Assembly (NCBI RefSeq): GCF_000802225.1
Contig: NZ_JTDI01000003.1
Span: 372,001 to 436,000, forward strand
Source: Novosphingobium malaysiense
GTDB lineage: Bacteria > Pseudomonadota > Alphaproteobacteria > Sphingomonadales > Sphingomonadaceae
Length of the DNA: 64,000 nt
Direction: 5' to 3'
Below the pieces are notes generated by a model. That model was not told where the DNA came from. It made no database searches and saw nothing but the letters and a program-made list of their open reading frames with translations. A program made the translations under genes and the position numbers. Shown here in pieces: positions 1 through 8,549 of the stretch (its first letter is position 1; every line of letters begins with the position of its first letter).

Positions 1-2066
1 TTACCCAGCAGGTCGCCAAGAACATCCTGATCGGCGACGAATATTCGGTCACACGCAAGCTCAAGGAAATGATCGTCGCGCACCGGATCGAAGGTGTGCT
101 GAGCAAGCAGCAGATCCTCGAACTCTACCTCAACGAGATTCCGCTAGGGCGTCAGAGCTTCGGCGTGCAGGCCGCCGCACGCGCCTACTTCGGCAAGGAC
201 GTGGGCGATCTCGACCTGCACGAGGCGGCGTTTCTGGCGATCCTGCCAAAGGCGCCTGAACGTTATGGCCGCAAGAAGTACGAAGGCATGGCCATCACCC
301 GGCGCAACTGGGTGCTCGACCAGATGGTCGACAACGGTTGGGCTTCGCGCGCCGATGCCGAGGCGGCCAAGGCCAAGCCACTCGGCCTCATTCCGCGTCG
401 CACCGAGAGCTATGATCCCTCGAACGGCTATTTCGTGGAAGAAGTTCGCCGCCGTCTGATCGACCGTTATGGCGAGAAGGCGGAAGACGGCCCGAACAGC
501 GTCTATGCCGGCGGCCTCTGGGTGCGCACCTCGCTCGATCGCAAGTTGCAGAAAGCGGTGCGTGCCTCGCTGCGCAAGGGGCTGCTCAATTTCCACGGCA
601 ACCGGGGCTGGACCGGGCCGGTTGCGCACATCAACAAGCTGGACAACTGGCAGACCCAGCTCATCGTTTCCAACCGGACGATCGACTACAAGGACTGGCG
701 CGTCGGTGTCATTCTCGACCGCTCGGGCGATTCCGGCCGGATCGGGTTTTCCGACGGCAACATCGCCACGCTGACCAATCTGGCAGACAAGGCCAAGCCC
801 GGCGATTTCGTCGTCGCCGAGCCGGTTTCAGGCGGGACCTGGGCCCTACGCACGATCCCGGAGGTCTCGGGCGGCATGGTCATGGAACAGCCGGCTACGG
901 GCCGCGTCCTTGCCATGCAGGGCGGTTTCGATTTCGGTCTCGGCTCGTTCAACCGCGCCACCCAGGCCGAACGCCAGCCGGGGTCCACCATCAAGCCTTT
1001 CGTCTACGCCACGGCACTGCAGAATGGCATGACGCCAGCGACGCAAGTGCTCGACGGTACGTTTTGCGTCTATCAGGGCGCGGCGCTTGGACAGAAGTGC
1101 TTCAAGAATTTCGGGAACGAGGGCGGTGGCGGTAGCCACACGCTGCGTTGGGGCCTGGAGCAGTCGCGCAACCTGATGACCGTGCGCATTGCCAACGACA
1201 CCGGCATGTCGCGCGTGGTCAAGACGTTCCAACGCATGGGTATCGGCGACTATAAGCCCTACCTGTCCTTTGCGCTCGGCGCCGGCGAGACCACGGTCGA
1301 GCGGATGGTCAACGCCTATTCGGCGCTGGCCAACAACGGCGTGCAGTATTCGCCTTCCGTCATCGACTATGTCCAGGACCGCAACGGCAAGGTGATCTGG
1401 CGCGCGGACACGCGGCGCTGCGACACCTGCGACATGGCCGAGTGGGACGGCAGGCCGATGCCGCGCATTCCCCGCAAGGGCAAGCAGGTGATCGATGCCG
1501 ATACCGCCTACCAGGTGATCCATATGCTGGAAGGCGTGGTGATCCGCGGTACCGCCGTGCGGCTGCGCGATCTCAAGCTGCCCATTTTCGGCAAGACCGG
1601 CACCACCAACGGGCCGACCGATGTCTGGTTCATGGGTGGCAACCAGGATTACGTTGGTGGCGTCTATGTAGGCTATGACAATCCGCGCTCGCTCGGCGGC
1701 TGGGCGCAGGGCGGCCGCATTGCCGCGCCGATCTTCAAGGACGTCGTGCTCGCCACGCGTGATCGCTGGACGGACAGGCCGCTGCTGGCGCCGCCCGGTA
1801 TTCGCATGGTCCGCATCGACCGCGTGACCGGCAAGCAGGTCATGGGGGTGGAACCCTCCGACGAGCCGAAAGCGTCGGTGATCTGGGAGGCGTTCAAGCC
1901 CGACAGCGAACCGCGCGAATATACTGCGCAGGACGACTTCACGCGCCGGCGCGATGCACTGGTGGCGCAAATCTCGCAGGCGCGCGAAGAACGCCAGGCG
2001 GCAAATGCGCGTGCCGCCGCGGGCGAAGCGCAGGACTTTGCAGAGGAGCAGGGCGGGCTATACTGA
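1..2066 (+). CDS. mrcA: Penicillin-binding protein 1A, class A (5' end outside window)
   Basis: This is a bifunctional peptidoglycan synthase that polymerises glycan strands and cross-links stem peptides in the periplasm, anchored in the inner membrane. The reading frame is open from base 3, so the N-terminal anchor and the first part of the glycosyltransferase (GT51) domain lie outside the window. What remains begins in the GT51 domain (TQQVAKN, then the NEIPLG and ARAYFGK segments). The transpeptidase domain carries the SxxK motif STIK at nt 984-995, the SRN motif near nt 1165 and the KTGTT motif near nt 1593. An Ala/Glu-rich charged tail closes the protein. The next gene starts 57 bp downstream on the same strand but belongs to an unrelated catabolic group, so this gene marks the left border of the accessory region. 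Identification is firm; the choice between mrcA and ponA naming is convention. Confidence 0.95.
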   Translation, partial: TQQVAKNILIGDEYSVTRKLKEMIVAHRIEGVLSKQQILELYLNEIPLGRQSFGVQAAARAYFGKDVGDLDLHEAAFLAILPKAPERYGRKKYEGMAITRRNWVLDQMVDNGWASRADAEAAKAKPLGLIPRRTESYDPSNGYFVEEVRRRLIDRYGEKAEDGPNSVYAGGLWVRTSLDRKLQKAVRASLRKGLLNFHGNRGWTGPVAHINKLDNWQTQLIVSNRTIDYKDWRVGVILDRSGDSGRIGFSDGNIATLTNLADKAKPGDFVVAEPVSGGTWALRTIPEVSGGMVMEQPATGRVLAMQGGFDFGLGSFNRATQAERQPGSTIKPFVYATALQNGMTPATQVLDGTFCVYQGAALGQKCFKNFGNEGGGGSHTLRWGLEQSRNLMTVRIANDTGMSRVVKTFQRMGIGDYKPYLSFALGAGETTVERMVNAYSALANNGVQYSPSVIDYVQDRNGKVIWRADTRRCDTCDMAEWDGRPMPRIPRKGKQVIDADTAYQVIHMLEGVVIRGTAVRLRDLKLPIFGKTGTTNGPTDVWFMGGNQDYVGGVYVGYDNPRSLGGWAQGGRIAAPIFKDVVLATRDRWTDRPLLAPPGIRMVRIDRVTGKQVMGVEPSDEPKASVIWEAFKPDSEPREYTAQDDFTRRRDALVAQISQAREERQAANARAAAGEAQDFAEEQGGLY

Positions 2067-2123
2067 TTGCCGACCGGCCGAGAGCGGCAAAAGCTCCGGC
2101 CTGAACCGAGGGAGGATCGATCG

Positions 2124-3704
2124 ATGCCCGGCTATCACCCGTCGTGCCACGCCCGCACCACGCCTGACGCCCTGGCATTGGTCGTTGCCGACACCGGCGA
2201 GACGCTGACCTATCGCCAGCTGGACGAAGGCTCCAATCGCTTCGCGCAGCTGCTGCGCTCGCTGGGCCTGAAGCCGGGAGACCGGATCGCGGTGATGCTG
2301 CGCAACTCGCCCGAGTTCGCGCAGGTCTACTGGGGCGCCACCCGCTGCGGCTGTTTCGTCACGCTGCTGTCCACGCACCTGAAGCCGTCCGAAGCCTCGT
2401 ACATCGTCGAGGATGCTGGCGCGAAAGTGCTGATCCTGTCGGCCTCCATCGGCGAAACGCCGCGCGCGCTTGCCCGCGATCACGCAGAGCTCGTGCCGGG
2501 CGTGGACAAGGTCTATTATGCCGGCGACCCGGCAGGCGAGGGCGCCATGGAAGGCGCCGAGCCCCTGTCCGAGGCGCTGGAGGCCATGCCCGCCAAGCCC
2601 GTTCCGGACGAGATTTCCGGCTTCCACATGATCTACTCGAGCGGCACGACCGGGCGGCCCAAGGGCATCGTTCTGCCCTTTACGCCCGGCCCGATCGACG
2701 AGTTCAACGCGCTCGAAGGCGTGATGCCGATCTATCACGAGCTGGATCCGCTGGTCTCGCTCAATGTCGGGCCGCTGTACCACGGCGCGCCGCTCTCCGG
2801 CATGGTGACGGCGCAGCGGCTGGGCGGCCTGTTCGTCACCCAGCGCAAGTTCGATGCCGAAGGCGTGCTGGCCGCAATCGAGCGCTACAAGGTCGGTGTC
2901 GCGCAGTTCGTGCCGACCATGTTCGTGCGGATGCTGGCGCTGCCCGACGAGGTGCGCACGAAATACGATCTGTCCTCGCTGCGCATGGCGATCCATGCCG
3001 CCGCGCCGTGCCCGGTCGAGATCAAGCGGCGCATGATCGAATGGTGGGGCCCGGTCATCTTCGAATACTACGGCAGCACAGAAGGCGTCGGCGCGACCGC
3101 GATCACCTCGCAGGAATGGCTCGAAAGGCCGGGCTCGGTCGGCAAGTCCTCACTCGGCCCGATCCACATCTGCGATGAGGAAGGACGCGAACTGCCGCCC
3201 GGCGAAAGCGGGATCGTCTATTTCGAGGCGCCGGGCGGGCGCGTCGTCAATTACCTCAACGACGCCGAGAAATCGCGCAAGGCCACGCATCCCGAGCACG
3301 ACAACTGGTTCGCGGTGGGCGACATCGGCAAGCTCGACGAGGACGGCTATCTCTACCTCACCGACCGCAAGGACTTCATGATCATCTCGGGCGGGGTGAA
3401 TATCTACCCGCAGGCGATCGAGGACTGCCTGATCGTCCACCCCCAGGTGCTCGACGTGGCGGTGCTGGGCGTGTCCGATCCCGAGTTCGGCGAGAAGGTG
3501 AAGGCGGTCGTGCAGCCCAAGGACTGGGCCGATGCGGGGCCCGCGCTGGAACAGTCGCTCAAGGACTGGTGCCGCGAGCGGATTTCGCCGGTCACCGCGC
3601 CGCGCGAGTACGAATTCGTCAAGGAACTGCCGCGCCTGCCTTCGGGCAAGCTGGCAAAGCATGAACTGCGCAAGCTCTACGGCAACTCGGTCGCCGTCGT
3701 CTGA
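2124..3704 (+). CDS. AMP-dependent acyl-CoA synthetase/ligase
   Basis: A 526-residue member of the ANL superfamily that would activate a carboxylic acid to its CoA thioester through an acyl-adenylate in the cytoplasm. The phosphate-binding loop SSGTTGRPKG lies near residues 172-181, the YYGSTEG motif near 314, the GDIGKLDEDGYL and DRKDFMIISGG hinge region near 399-425, and the catalytic lysine of PSGK is residue 509. The ATG at 2124 was chosen because GGGAGGATCG precedes it and the protein then begins at the normal domain border; an in-frame start further upstream adds 19 residues with no family support. The gene is the first of a co-directional set (ligase, exported esterase, MarR, kinase, dehydrogenase, SDR, quinone reductase), which suggests it activates the acid released or used by that set. 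The substrate cannot be assigned; short-chain and fatty acyl ligases share these motifs. Confidence 0.9.
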   Translation: MPGYHPSCHARTTPDALALVVADTGETLTYRQLDEGSNRFAQLLRSLGLKPGDRIAVMLRNSPEFAQVYWGATRCGCFVTLLSTHLKPSEASYIVEDAGAKVLILSASIGETPRALARDHAELVPGVDKVYYAGDPAGEGAMEGAEPLSEALEAMPAKPVPDEISGFHMIYSSGTTGRPKGIVLPFTPGPIDEFNALEGVMPIYHELDPLVSLNVGPLYHGAPLSGMVTAQRLGGLFVTQRKFDAEGVLAAIERYKVGVAQFVPTMFVRMLALPDEVRTKYDLSSLRMAIHAAAPCPVEIKRRMIEWWGPVIFEYYGSTEGVGATAITSQEWLERPGSVGKSSLGPIHICDEEGRELPPGESGIVYFEAPGGRVVNYLNDAEKSRKATHPEHDNWFAVGDIGKLDEDGYLYLTDRKDFMIISGGVNIYPQAIEDCLIVHPQVLDVAVLGVSDPEFGEKVKAVVQPKDWADAGPALEQSLKDWCRERISPVTAPREYEFVKELPRLPSGKLAKHELRKLYGNSVAVV

Positions 3705-3717
3705 GGAGAAAATCGGT

Positions 3718-4830
3718 ATGAAGACAAGTTCCGGTACGCGCATGGCGCGCCGCTGGCTTGGCCCCTGCGCGGCGCTGGTTGCGCTGGCGGCGGTTCCTCT
3801 CCCGGCGATGGCGAAAGATGCGAACGCGGAGGGTACGGTCCATACCCAGACCGAGAAGGAAAGCGCGGCCGAGCCTTATGTGCGGCCAGATGTCGTCGAC
3901 TATCTCAAGACGTTCTACGCCACGCCCAAGCCGCCGTTCACGCGCGAGATGCTGATCAAGATCCACCAGCTTCCGCCCGCAGCCGTGGCGGCGATGTCGC
4001 AGCAGGATCTGCCAGTGGGCGACATGGCGGTGATCAAGGATGTGACGATGCCCGGTCCCGGCGGGCCGATGGCGCTGCGCCTGTTCGACACCCGCGCCGA
4101 GCGGGAGCCGGGCCCGGTCGTGGTCTTCTACCACGGCGGTGGCTATGTGCTCGGCAGTATCGATACCCACGCGGGGATAGCCGCAGAAATCGCGCGCCAG
4201 CTCGACCTGCCCGTGGTCTCGGTGGAATACCGTCTCGCACCGGAAAACCCGTTTCCTGCAGCCGTCGACGATGGCGAGGCCGCGGCGCGCTGGGTCGCGG
4301 CAAACGGCGAAGCGTTCGGCCGCGACTTTACCGGCCTGATCCTCAGCGGAGACAGCGCCGGCGGTAACCTGACGCTGGTCGCTGCTGCCGCCCTGCGCGA
4401 CAAGCCGGCAGCCGTCCCCGTCGTGATGCAGATCCCGATCTATCCGGCCACCGATTTCTCGCGAAAGTACCCTTCGGAAGAGAAGTTCGCGGAAGGATAC
4501 ATGCTCGATGCCAAGAGCATGGGGGAATTCAGCGCCATGTACGCGGCCGATCCGCAGAGCCTGAAGGCCTCGCCGCTGCTCGGCGATCTGCACGACATGC
4601 CGCCCACGGTGCTGGTAACCGCCTCGCTCGACCCGCTGCGCGATCAGGGCCGGGCCTATGCCGCCAAGCTGGTCGAGACCGGCGTGCCGACCGTCTACTA
4701 CGAGGGCAAGGGGCTGATCCACGGCTTCGCCACGTTCCGCAAGGATATCCCCTCGGCGCAGGACGATACGGTGGCCTTCCTCAAGCTCGCCCGGACGATG
4801 CTCGACGAGATCGAAGCCGATTCAGAATGA
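3718..4830 (+). CDS. Exported alpha/beta hydrolase of the HSL (family IV) esterase group
   Basis: A 370-residue carboxylesterase with a predicted signal peptide (basic start, hydrophobic core, likely cut after AMA near residue 28), so it probably acts in the periplasm. The oxyanion-hole motif HGGG begins at His139, the nucleophile elbow GDSAGG carries Ser213, and Asp305 (DPLRD) and His335 (IHGF) complete the triad typical of hormone-sensitive-lipase-like esterases. Most bacterial members of this family are cytoplasmic, so the signal peptide is somewhat unusual. The ATG at 3718 was chosen because GAGGAG lies just upstream and because it places the signal peptide at the N terminus. The gene follows the CoA ligase by 13 bp. 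Its stop codon lies inside the first palindrome of the MarR operator, so regulator binding could also affect read-through from this transcript. A likely job is to release an acid or open a lactone or ester for the following CoA ligase pathway. Confidence 0.88.
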   Translation: MKTSSGTRMARRWLGPCAALVALAAVPLPAMAKDANAEGTVHTQTEKESAAEPYVRPDVVDYLKTFYATPKPPFTREMLIKIHQLPPAAVAAMSQQDLPVGDMAVIKDVTMPGPGGPMALRLFDTRAEREPGPVVVFYHGGGYVLGSIDTHAGIAAEIARQLDLPVVSVEYRLAPENPFPAAVDDGEAAARWVAANGEAFGRDFTGLILSGDSAGGNLTLVAAAALRDKPAAVPVVMQIPIYPATDFSRKYPSEEKFAEGYMLDAKSMGEFSAMYAADPQSLKASPLLGDLHDMPPTVLVTASLDPLRDQGRAYAAKLVETGVPTVYYEGKGLIHGFATFRKDIPSAQDDTVAFLKLARTMLDEIEADSE

Positions 4831-4864
4831 CATGATCGTGTCAACATGACATGATCATGTCATG
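4828..4864. promoter_or_regulatory. Tandem palindromic operator overlapping marR start
   Basis: Two copies of a 16-bp dyad, TGACATGATCGTGTCA at 4828-4843 and TGACATGATCATGTCA at 4847-4862, lie 19 bp apart. The second extends to a perfect 20-bp palindrome, CATGACATGATCATGTCATG (4845-4864), which includes the ATG start codon of the MarR gene. The first includes the stop codon of the esterase. Near-perfect dyads of this size directly at a MarR-family gene are the usual autoregulatory sites. Confidence 0.8.
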
Positions 4865-5326
4865 GAGAGAGGGCCTTTCGAGTCGCGGCATCCCCTGGTG
4901 GGGCTTGTCGATGAGACGATCCGGTTGAACAGCCGGCTGCGCAGCGTCTTTGCGTCTGCGCGGCAGGAAAGCGCCCTCAACGATTCCGAACAGATGGTTC
5001 TCAATGCCGTGGTGGAGGCCGAAAAGGCACCCACCGTGGCGCAGATCGGCCGCTCTATGGGGCAGGCGCGCCAGCTCGTGCAGCGCGCCGCCAATTCGCT
5101 GCGCGATGGCGGTCTGATCGCAATGGTCGACAATCCCGATCACAAGCGCGCCCCGCTGCTGCGTGCGACCGAGCAGGGGCTGGCGCTGAAACGCGCCATC
5201 GATGCGCGCGCCGATGCCATAGCTGAAGACCTGCTGCCCGCCGCCGAGATCGAGTCCGTGCGCGAGGCGACGCAGGTGCTTCGGTCCCTGCGCAGAAAAC
5301 TGGAAGCGCAGCTTCGCGGGCGCTGA
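4862..5326 (+). CDS. MarR-family transcriptional regulator
   Basis: A 154-residue winged-helix regulator. The recognition-helix region is MGQARQLVQRAANSL (about residues 66-80), followed by the basic wing DNPDHKRAPLL, and helical dimerisation segments lie at both ends, as in MarR proteins that release DNA when they bind phenolic or CoA-thioester ligands. The ATG at 4862 is inside the operator palindrome and has no visible Shine-Dalgarno sequence; an in-frame TGA at 4847 excludes an earlier start. Translation is therefore leaderless or depends on coupling, or a later GTG is used. The regulator sits between the esterase and the kinase-dehydrogenase pair and probably represses the downstream genes and itself. 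Confidence 0.88.
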   Translation: MERGPFESRHPLVGLVDETIRLNSRLRSVFASARQESALNDSEQMVLNAVVEAEKAPTVAQIGRSMGQARQLVQRAANSLRDGGLIAMVDNPDHKRAPLLRATEQGLALKRAIDARADAIAEDLLPAAEIESVREATQVLRSLRRKLEAQLRGR

Positions 5327-5336
5327 AACGGAGAGG

Positions 5337-6407
5337 ATGATGGAAGCCGATCTCGATAAACTGGCGCCGATCGGGCCGCTGACCGAATGGCTCGATGCCC
5401 ATGTGCCCGAACTGGGCAAGGGGCCGCTCAAGACCTCACTGCTTTCTGGCGGCACCTCCAACGTCGTGCTGACGCTCGACCGCGGCGAGAAGCCGATGGT
5501 CATGCGCCGCCCGCCCGAAGTGCCGCCGCCGGGGGCCGAGAAGGGCGTGCTGCGCGAGGCGCGCATCCTCACCGCGCTCAACCAGACCGACGTGCCGCAC
5601 CCGGTCTGCTACGGCTCCTGCCCGGATGACAGCGTTGCCGGCGCGCCGTTCTACGTGATGGAAAAGGTCGACGGCTGGGCGCCCAACCTGCGCGACGAGA
5701 AGATCCACAACGAGCCGCCGTTCGACCGGATGCCTTACGAATACGGTATCCCCTTCGCCATCGTCGACGGCCTCGTGAAGCTGGCCAACGTCGACTACGA
5801 GGCCATCGGCCTTGGCGACTACGGCAAGCCGGGCAGGTTCCTCGAACGGCAGGTGGACCGTTGGTCCGGCCAGCTCGCCTCCTACAAGGAGCGCTATGGC
5901 TACGAAGGCCGCGAGCTGGAAGGCTACAGGGAAACCGAGGAGTGGCTGCGCGGCGCGAAGCTGCCCGAGGAAGTGCGCGGCATCATCCACGGCGATGTCG
6001 GCACCCCCAACATGATGTTCCAGTGGGGCCCGCCCGCGCGCCTTGCGGCGATGATCGACTGGGAGCTTTCGACCATCGGTGACCCGATGATCGACATCGG
6101 CTGGTTCACCGGCGGCATGCGCGACGAGGACAATCCCGACAAGGAATTTCCCAACGCGCTCACCAACCCCGACCACTTCCCCACCAAGCAGGAACTGGCC
6201 CGCTACTATTGCGCCGGGACGGGCCGCAATATCGAGGACTTCCGCTGGTTTTCGCTCCTGTCGCGGTTCAAGTCCGGCTGCCTGCTCGAATACAAGGTCG
6301 CCCAGGCCGAAGCCGGGATCCTGCCCAAGGAAACCGGACGCTTCTTTTCGCGGATCGTTGAAAACGTGTTCAAGGAAACGGCCGCCGAAATCCGGAGGAT
6401 GTCATGA
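5337..6407 (+). CDS. APH-family phosphotransferase, ACAD10/11 kinase-domain type
   Basis: A 356-residue protein with the aminoglycoside-phosphotransferase/choline-kinase fold. The nucleotide-binding strand LSGGTSNVVL is near residues 35-44, the catalytic loop HGDVGTPN carries Asp220 and Asn225, and the metal-binding IDWE carries Asp241, followed by DPMIDIGWF. The gene overlaps the next, an acyl-CoA dehydrogenase, by ATGA (6404-6407), so the two are translationally coupled. In animals the same two domains are fused as ACAD10/ACAD11, and in Pseudomonas putida LvaA (kinase) works with LvaC (dehydrogenase-like) to phosphorylate and then eliminate the 4-hydroxyl of hydroxyacyl-CoAs. By analogy this protein likely phosphorylates a hydroxyacyl-CoA rather than an antibiotic. 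ATG codons at 5337 and 5340 are both possible behind GAGAGG. Confidence 0.85.
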   Translation: MMEADLDKLAPIGPLTEWLDAHVPELGKGPLKTSLLSGGTSNVVLTLDRGEKPMVMRRPPEVPPPGAEKGVLREARILTALNQTDVPHPVCYGSCPDDSVAGAPFYVMEKVDGWAPNLRDEKIHNEPPFDRMPYEYGIPFAIVDGLVKLANVDYEAIGLGDYGKPGRFLERQVDRWSGQLASYKERYGYEGRELEGYRETEEWLRGAKLPEEVRGIIHGDVGTPNMMFQWGPPARLAAMIDWELSTIGDPMIDIGWFTGGMRDEDNPDKEFPNALTNPDHFPTKQELARYYCAGTGRNIEDFRWFSLLSRFKSGCLLEYKVAQAEAGILPKETGRFFSRIVENVFKETAAEIRRMS

Positions 6408-7708
6408 TCGATTTCAGTGTCGAACCCGAATTCCAGGCCAAGCTCGACTGGATGGACACATTCGTCCGCGAGGAATGCGAGACGATGGACCTGCTGTTTC
6501 CCGAACAGGGCGCGCAGTTCGATCCGGACTACGCGGCGGCCAAGCGCCACCTCAAGCCGCTTCAGGAGGAAGTTAAGAAGCAGGGCCTCTGGGCCTGCCA
6601 TTTGGGGCCGCATCTCGGCGGTCCCGGCTACGGGCAGGTCAAGCTGGGCTTGATGAACGAGATCATCGGCCGGTCGAGCTGGGCACCGGTGGTATTCGGT
6701 ACCGCGGCGCCCGATACCGGCAATGCCGAAATTCTGGCGCTGTTCGGAACGCCCGAGCAGAAACAGCGCTTCCTCGGTCCGCTGATGGATGGCGATATCG
6801 TATCCTGCTTTTCGATGACCGAACCGCAGGGCGGCGCCGATCCCGACGTGTTCACCTGCAGTGCGACACTTGATGGCGATGAATGGGTGCTGGAAGGCGA
6901 GAAGTGGTTCTCCTCGAACGCCAAGTTCGCTTCGTTCCTGCTGGTGATCGCGGTTACCGATGCCGACAAGCCGCTGACCGAACGCATGAGCATGTTCATC
7001 GTGCCGACCGACACGCCGGGGATCGAGATCTTGCGCAATGTCGCTATCGCCGGCGATACCGATCCGGAGAACGGCCACCACGCGCACATCCGTTACAACA
7101 AGGTGCGCATCCCCTACGATCACATGCTCGGTGAGCGGGGCGGCGGCTTCAAGGTCGCGCAGGCGCGTCTGGGCGGGGGACGCATCCACCACGCCATGCG
7201 GACCGTGGGGATGTGCAACCGAGCGCTCGACATGATGCTCGAGCGGGCCGTTTCGCGCACCACCAAGGGCAAGATGCTCGGCGAGCACCAGATGGTGCAG
7301 GAAAAGATCGCCGATTCGATCATCGAGCTCGAACAGTTCCGCCTGCTGGTGCTCAAGACCGCGTGGATGATCGATGAAGTCGAGGCCGGCCGCATGAAGC
7401 ACGGCGCCCCGCGCAAGCACATCGGCATGTGCAAGGTCGCCATGGCCTCGGTCTATGCCAATGTCGTCGGCAAGGCGCTGGAGATCCACGGATCGCTGGG
7501 CATCTCGCTCGATATGCCGCTGGCCAAGTGGTACGGCGGGCACATGTCGCTGGCCTTCGCCGACGGGCCGACCGATGCGCACAAGTCGCAGCTTGCCCGT
7601 GCCTATCTCAAGCGCGCGAAGCCCGCCGAGGGCATGTTCCCCAGCGAGCATATCCCGACCCGGACGGCGGCCGCGCTGGCCCGCTATCCCAACGCGCGAG
7701 ACGACTGA
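6404..7708 (+). CDS. Acyl-CoA dehydrogenase, ACAD11/LvaC-like
   Basis: A 434-residue flavoprotein of the acyl-CoA dehydrogenase family. The FAD- and substrate-binding middle region contains CFSMTEPQGGADP (about residues 131-143) and EKWFSSNA. The C-terminal region reads FADGPTDAH where classic medium-chain enzymes have YEGTxxIQ, so the usual catalytic glutamate position is not YEG; the ADGP pattern is typical of the ACAD10/11 subgroup. It overlaps the kinase gene upstream by 4 bp and the SDR downstream by TGATG. The tight coupling and subgroup features suggest it acts on the phosphorylated acyl-CoA made by the kinase and gives an enoyl-CoA. A conventional dehydrogenase role is the alternative. 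Confidence 0.88.
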   Translation: MIDFSVEPEFQAKLDWMDTFVREECETMDLLFPEQGAQFDPDYAAAKRHLKPLQEEVKKQGLWACHLGPHLGGPGYGQVKLGLMNEIIGRSSWAPVVFGTAAPDTGNAEILALFGTPEQKQRFLGPLMDGDIVSCFSMTEPQGGADPDVFTCSATLDGDEWVLEGEKWFSSNAKFASFLLVIAVTDADKPLTERMSMFIVPTDTPGIEILRNVAIAGDTDPENGHHAHIRYNKVRIPYDHMLGERGGGFKVAQARLGGGRIHHAMRTVGMCNRALDMMLERAVSRTTKGKMLGEHQMVQEKIADSIIELEQFRLLVLKTAWMIDEVEAGRMKHGAPRKHIGMCKVAMASVYANVVGKALEIHGSLGISLDMPLAKWYGGHMSLAFADGPTDAHKSQLARAYLKRAKPAEGMFPSEHIPTRTAAALARYPNARDD

Positions 7709-8448
7709 TGGACCCTCTGTTCGATTTCACCGGCAAGGTGGCGCTCGTCACCGGCGGCTCGCGCGGGCTCGGCTACCAGATGGTCAAGGCCTTCGCCGAG
7801 CGCGGCTGCGACGTCATCATTGCCAGCCGCAAGCTGGAAAACTGCGAGGCGGTGGCCGAAGAATGCCGCGCGCTGGGCGTTCGGGCCATGGCGCTTTCCG
7901 CGCATGTCGGTCGGTGGGATGCTTGTACCGAACTGGTCCAGCAAGCCTGGGATGCCTTCGGGCGTGTGGATATCCTTGTGAACAACGCGGGGATGAGCCC
8001 GGCACAACCGAGCCACGAGGTGACCGAGAAGCTGTTCGACTCCGTCGTGAACCTCAACTTCAAGGGCCCGTTCCGCATCGCCAGCCTGATGGCGCACCGC
8101 ATGTCCGAAGGGGAGGGCGGGTGCATCATCAACGTCTCGTCGTCGGGCTCGATGATGCCGCTGCCAAAGACGATCCCCTACGGTTCGTCCAAGGCTGCGC
8201 TCAATGCCATGAGCAAAAGCCTCGCGTGGGAATATGCGCCCAAGGTGCGGGTGAATACGCTCTCGCCCGGCGCCTTCCGCACCGACATCGTCGAAGCCTG
8301 GCCCGACAAGGGCAAGGGCCCGATCCCGATCCCGCGCGGCCACGCCGCCGAGCCCGAAGAGATCGTCACCGCCGCGCTATTTCTGGCGAGCCCGGCTTCG
8401 GTCAACGTCACCGGCTCGCTCGTCCGCTGCGACGGCGGTCAGCATTGA
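7708..8448 (+). CDS. Short-chain dehydrogenase/reductase
   Basis: A 246-residue classical SDR that should oxidise a hydroxyl or reduce a ketone with NAD(P). The glycine-rich motif TGGSRGLG lies near residues 16-23, NNAG near 92, and the active site has a serine in NVSSSGS and the Tyr158-x3-Lys162 pair (YGSSK). The C-terminal RCDGGQH is a normal family ending. The start overlaps the stop of the dehydrogenase (TGATG at 7706-7710), so it belongs to the same transcript. Its place in the set suggests oxidation of the 3-hydroxyacyl intermediate, although that function usually also needs a hydratase, which is not present here. Confidence 0.9.
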   Translation: MDPLFDFTGKVALVTGGSRGLGYQMVKAFAERGCDVIIASRKLENCEAVAEECRALGVRAMALSAHVGRWDACTELVQQAWDAFGRVDILVNNAGMSPAQPSHEVTEKLFDSVVNLNFKGPFRIASLMAHRMSEGEGGCIINVSSSGSMMPLPKTIPYGSSKAALNAMSKSLAWEYAPKVRVNTLSPGAFRTDIVEAWPDKGKGPIPIPRGHAAEPEEIVTAALFLASPASVNVTGSLVRCDGGQH

Positions 8449-8484
8449 CCAACGCGCCGCCCCGAAGGGCGCGGCCCGATCTTC

Positions 8485-8508
8485 TCCCCTCCCGCGAGCG
8501 GGAGGGGA
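8485..8508. repeat. Perfect hairpin, REP-like palindrome
   Basis: An 11-bp stem (TCCCCTCCCGC and its complement) with a 2-nt loop lies in the 101-bp gap between the SDR and the quinone oxidoreductase. It has no T tract, so it is more like the dispersed intergenic palindromes of sphingomonads than a rho-independent terminator. It could stabilise or partly end the upstream transcript. Confidence 0.6.
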
Positions 8509-8549
8509 ATTGGTTGACCAAGTCTCTACGTTCCCTGGGAGTTTTTTCC

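Noticed and set aside
5337-6407. Aminoglycoside resistance gene.
   Set aside because: The fold is that of APH kinases, but the coupling to an ACAD11-type dehydrogenase points to a metabolic kinase.
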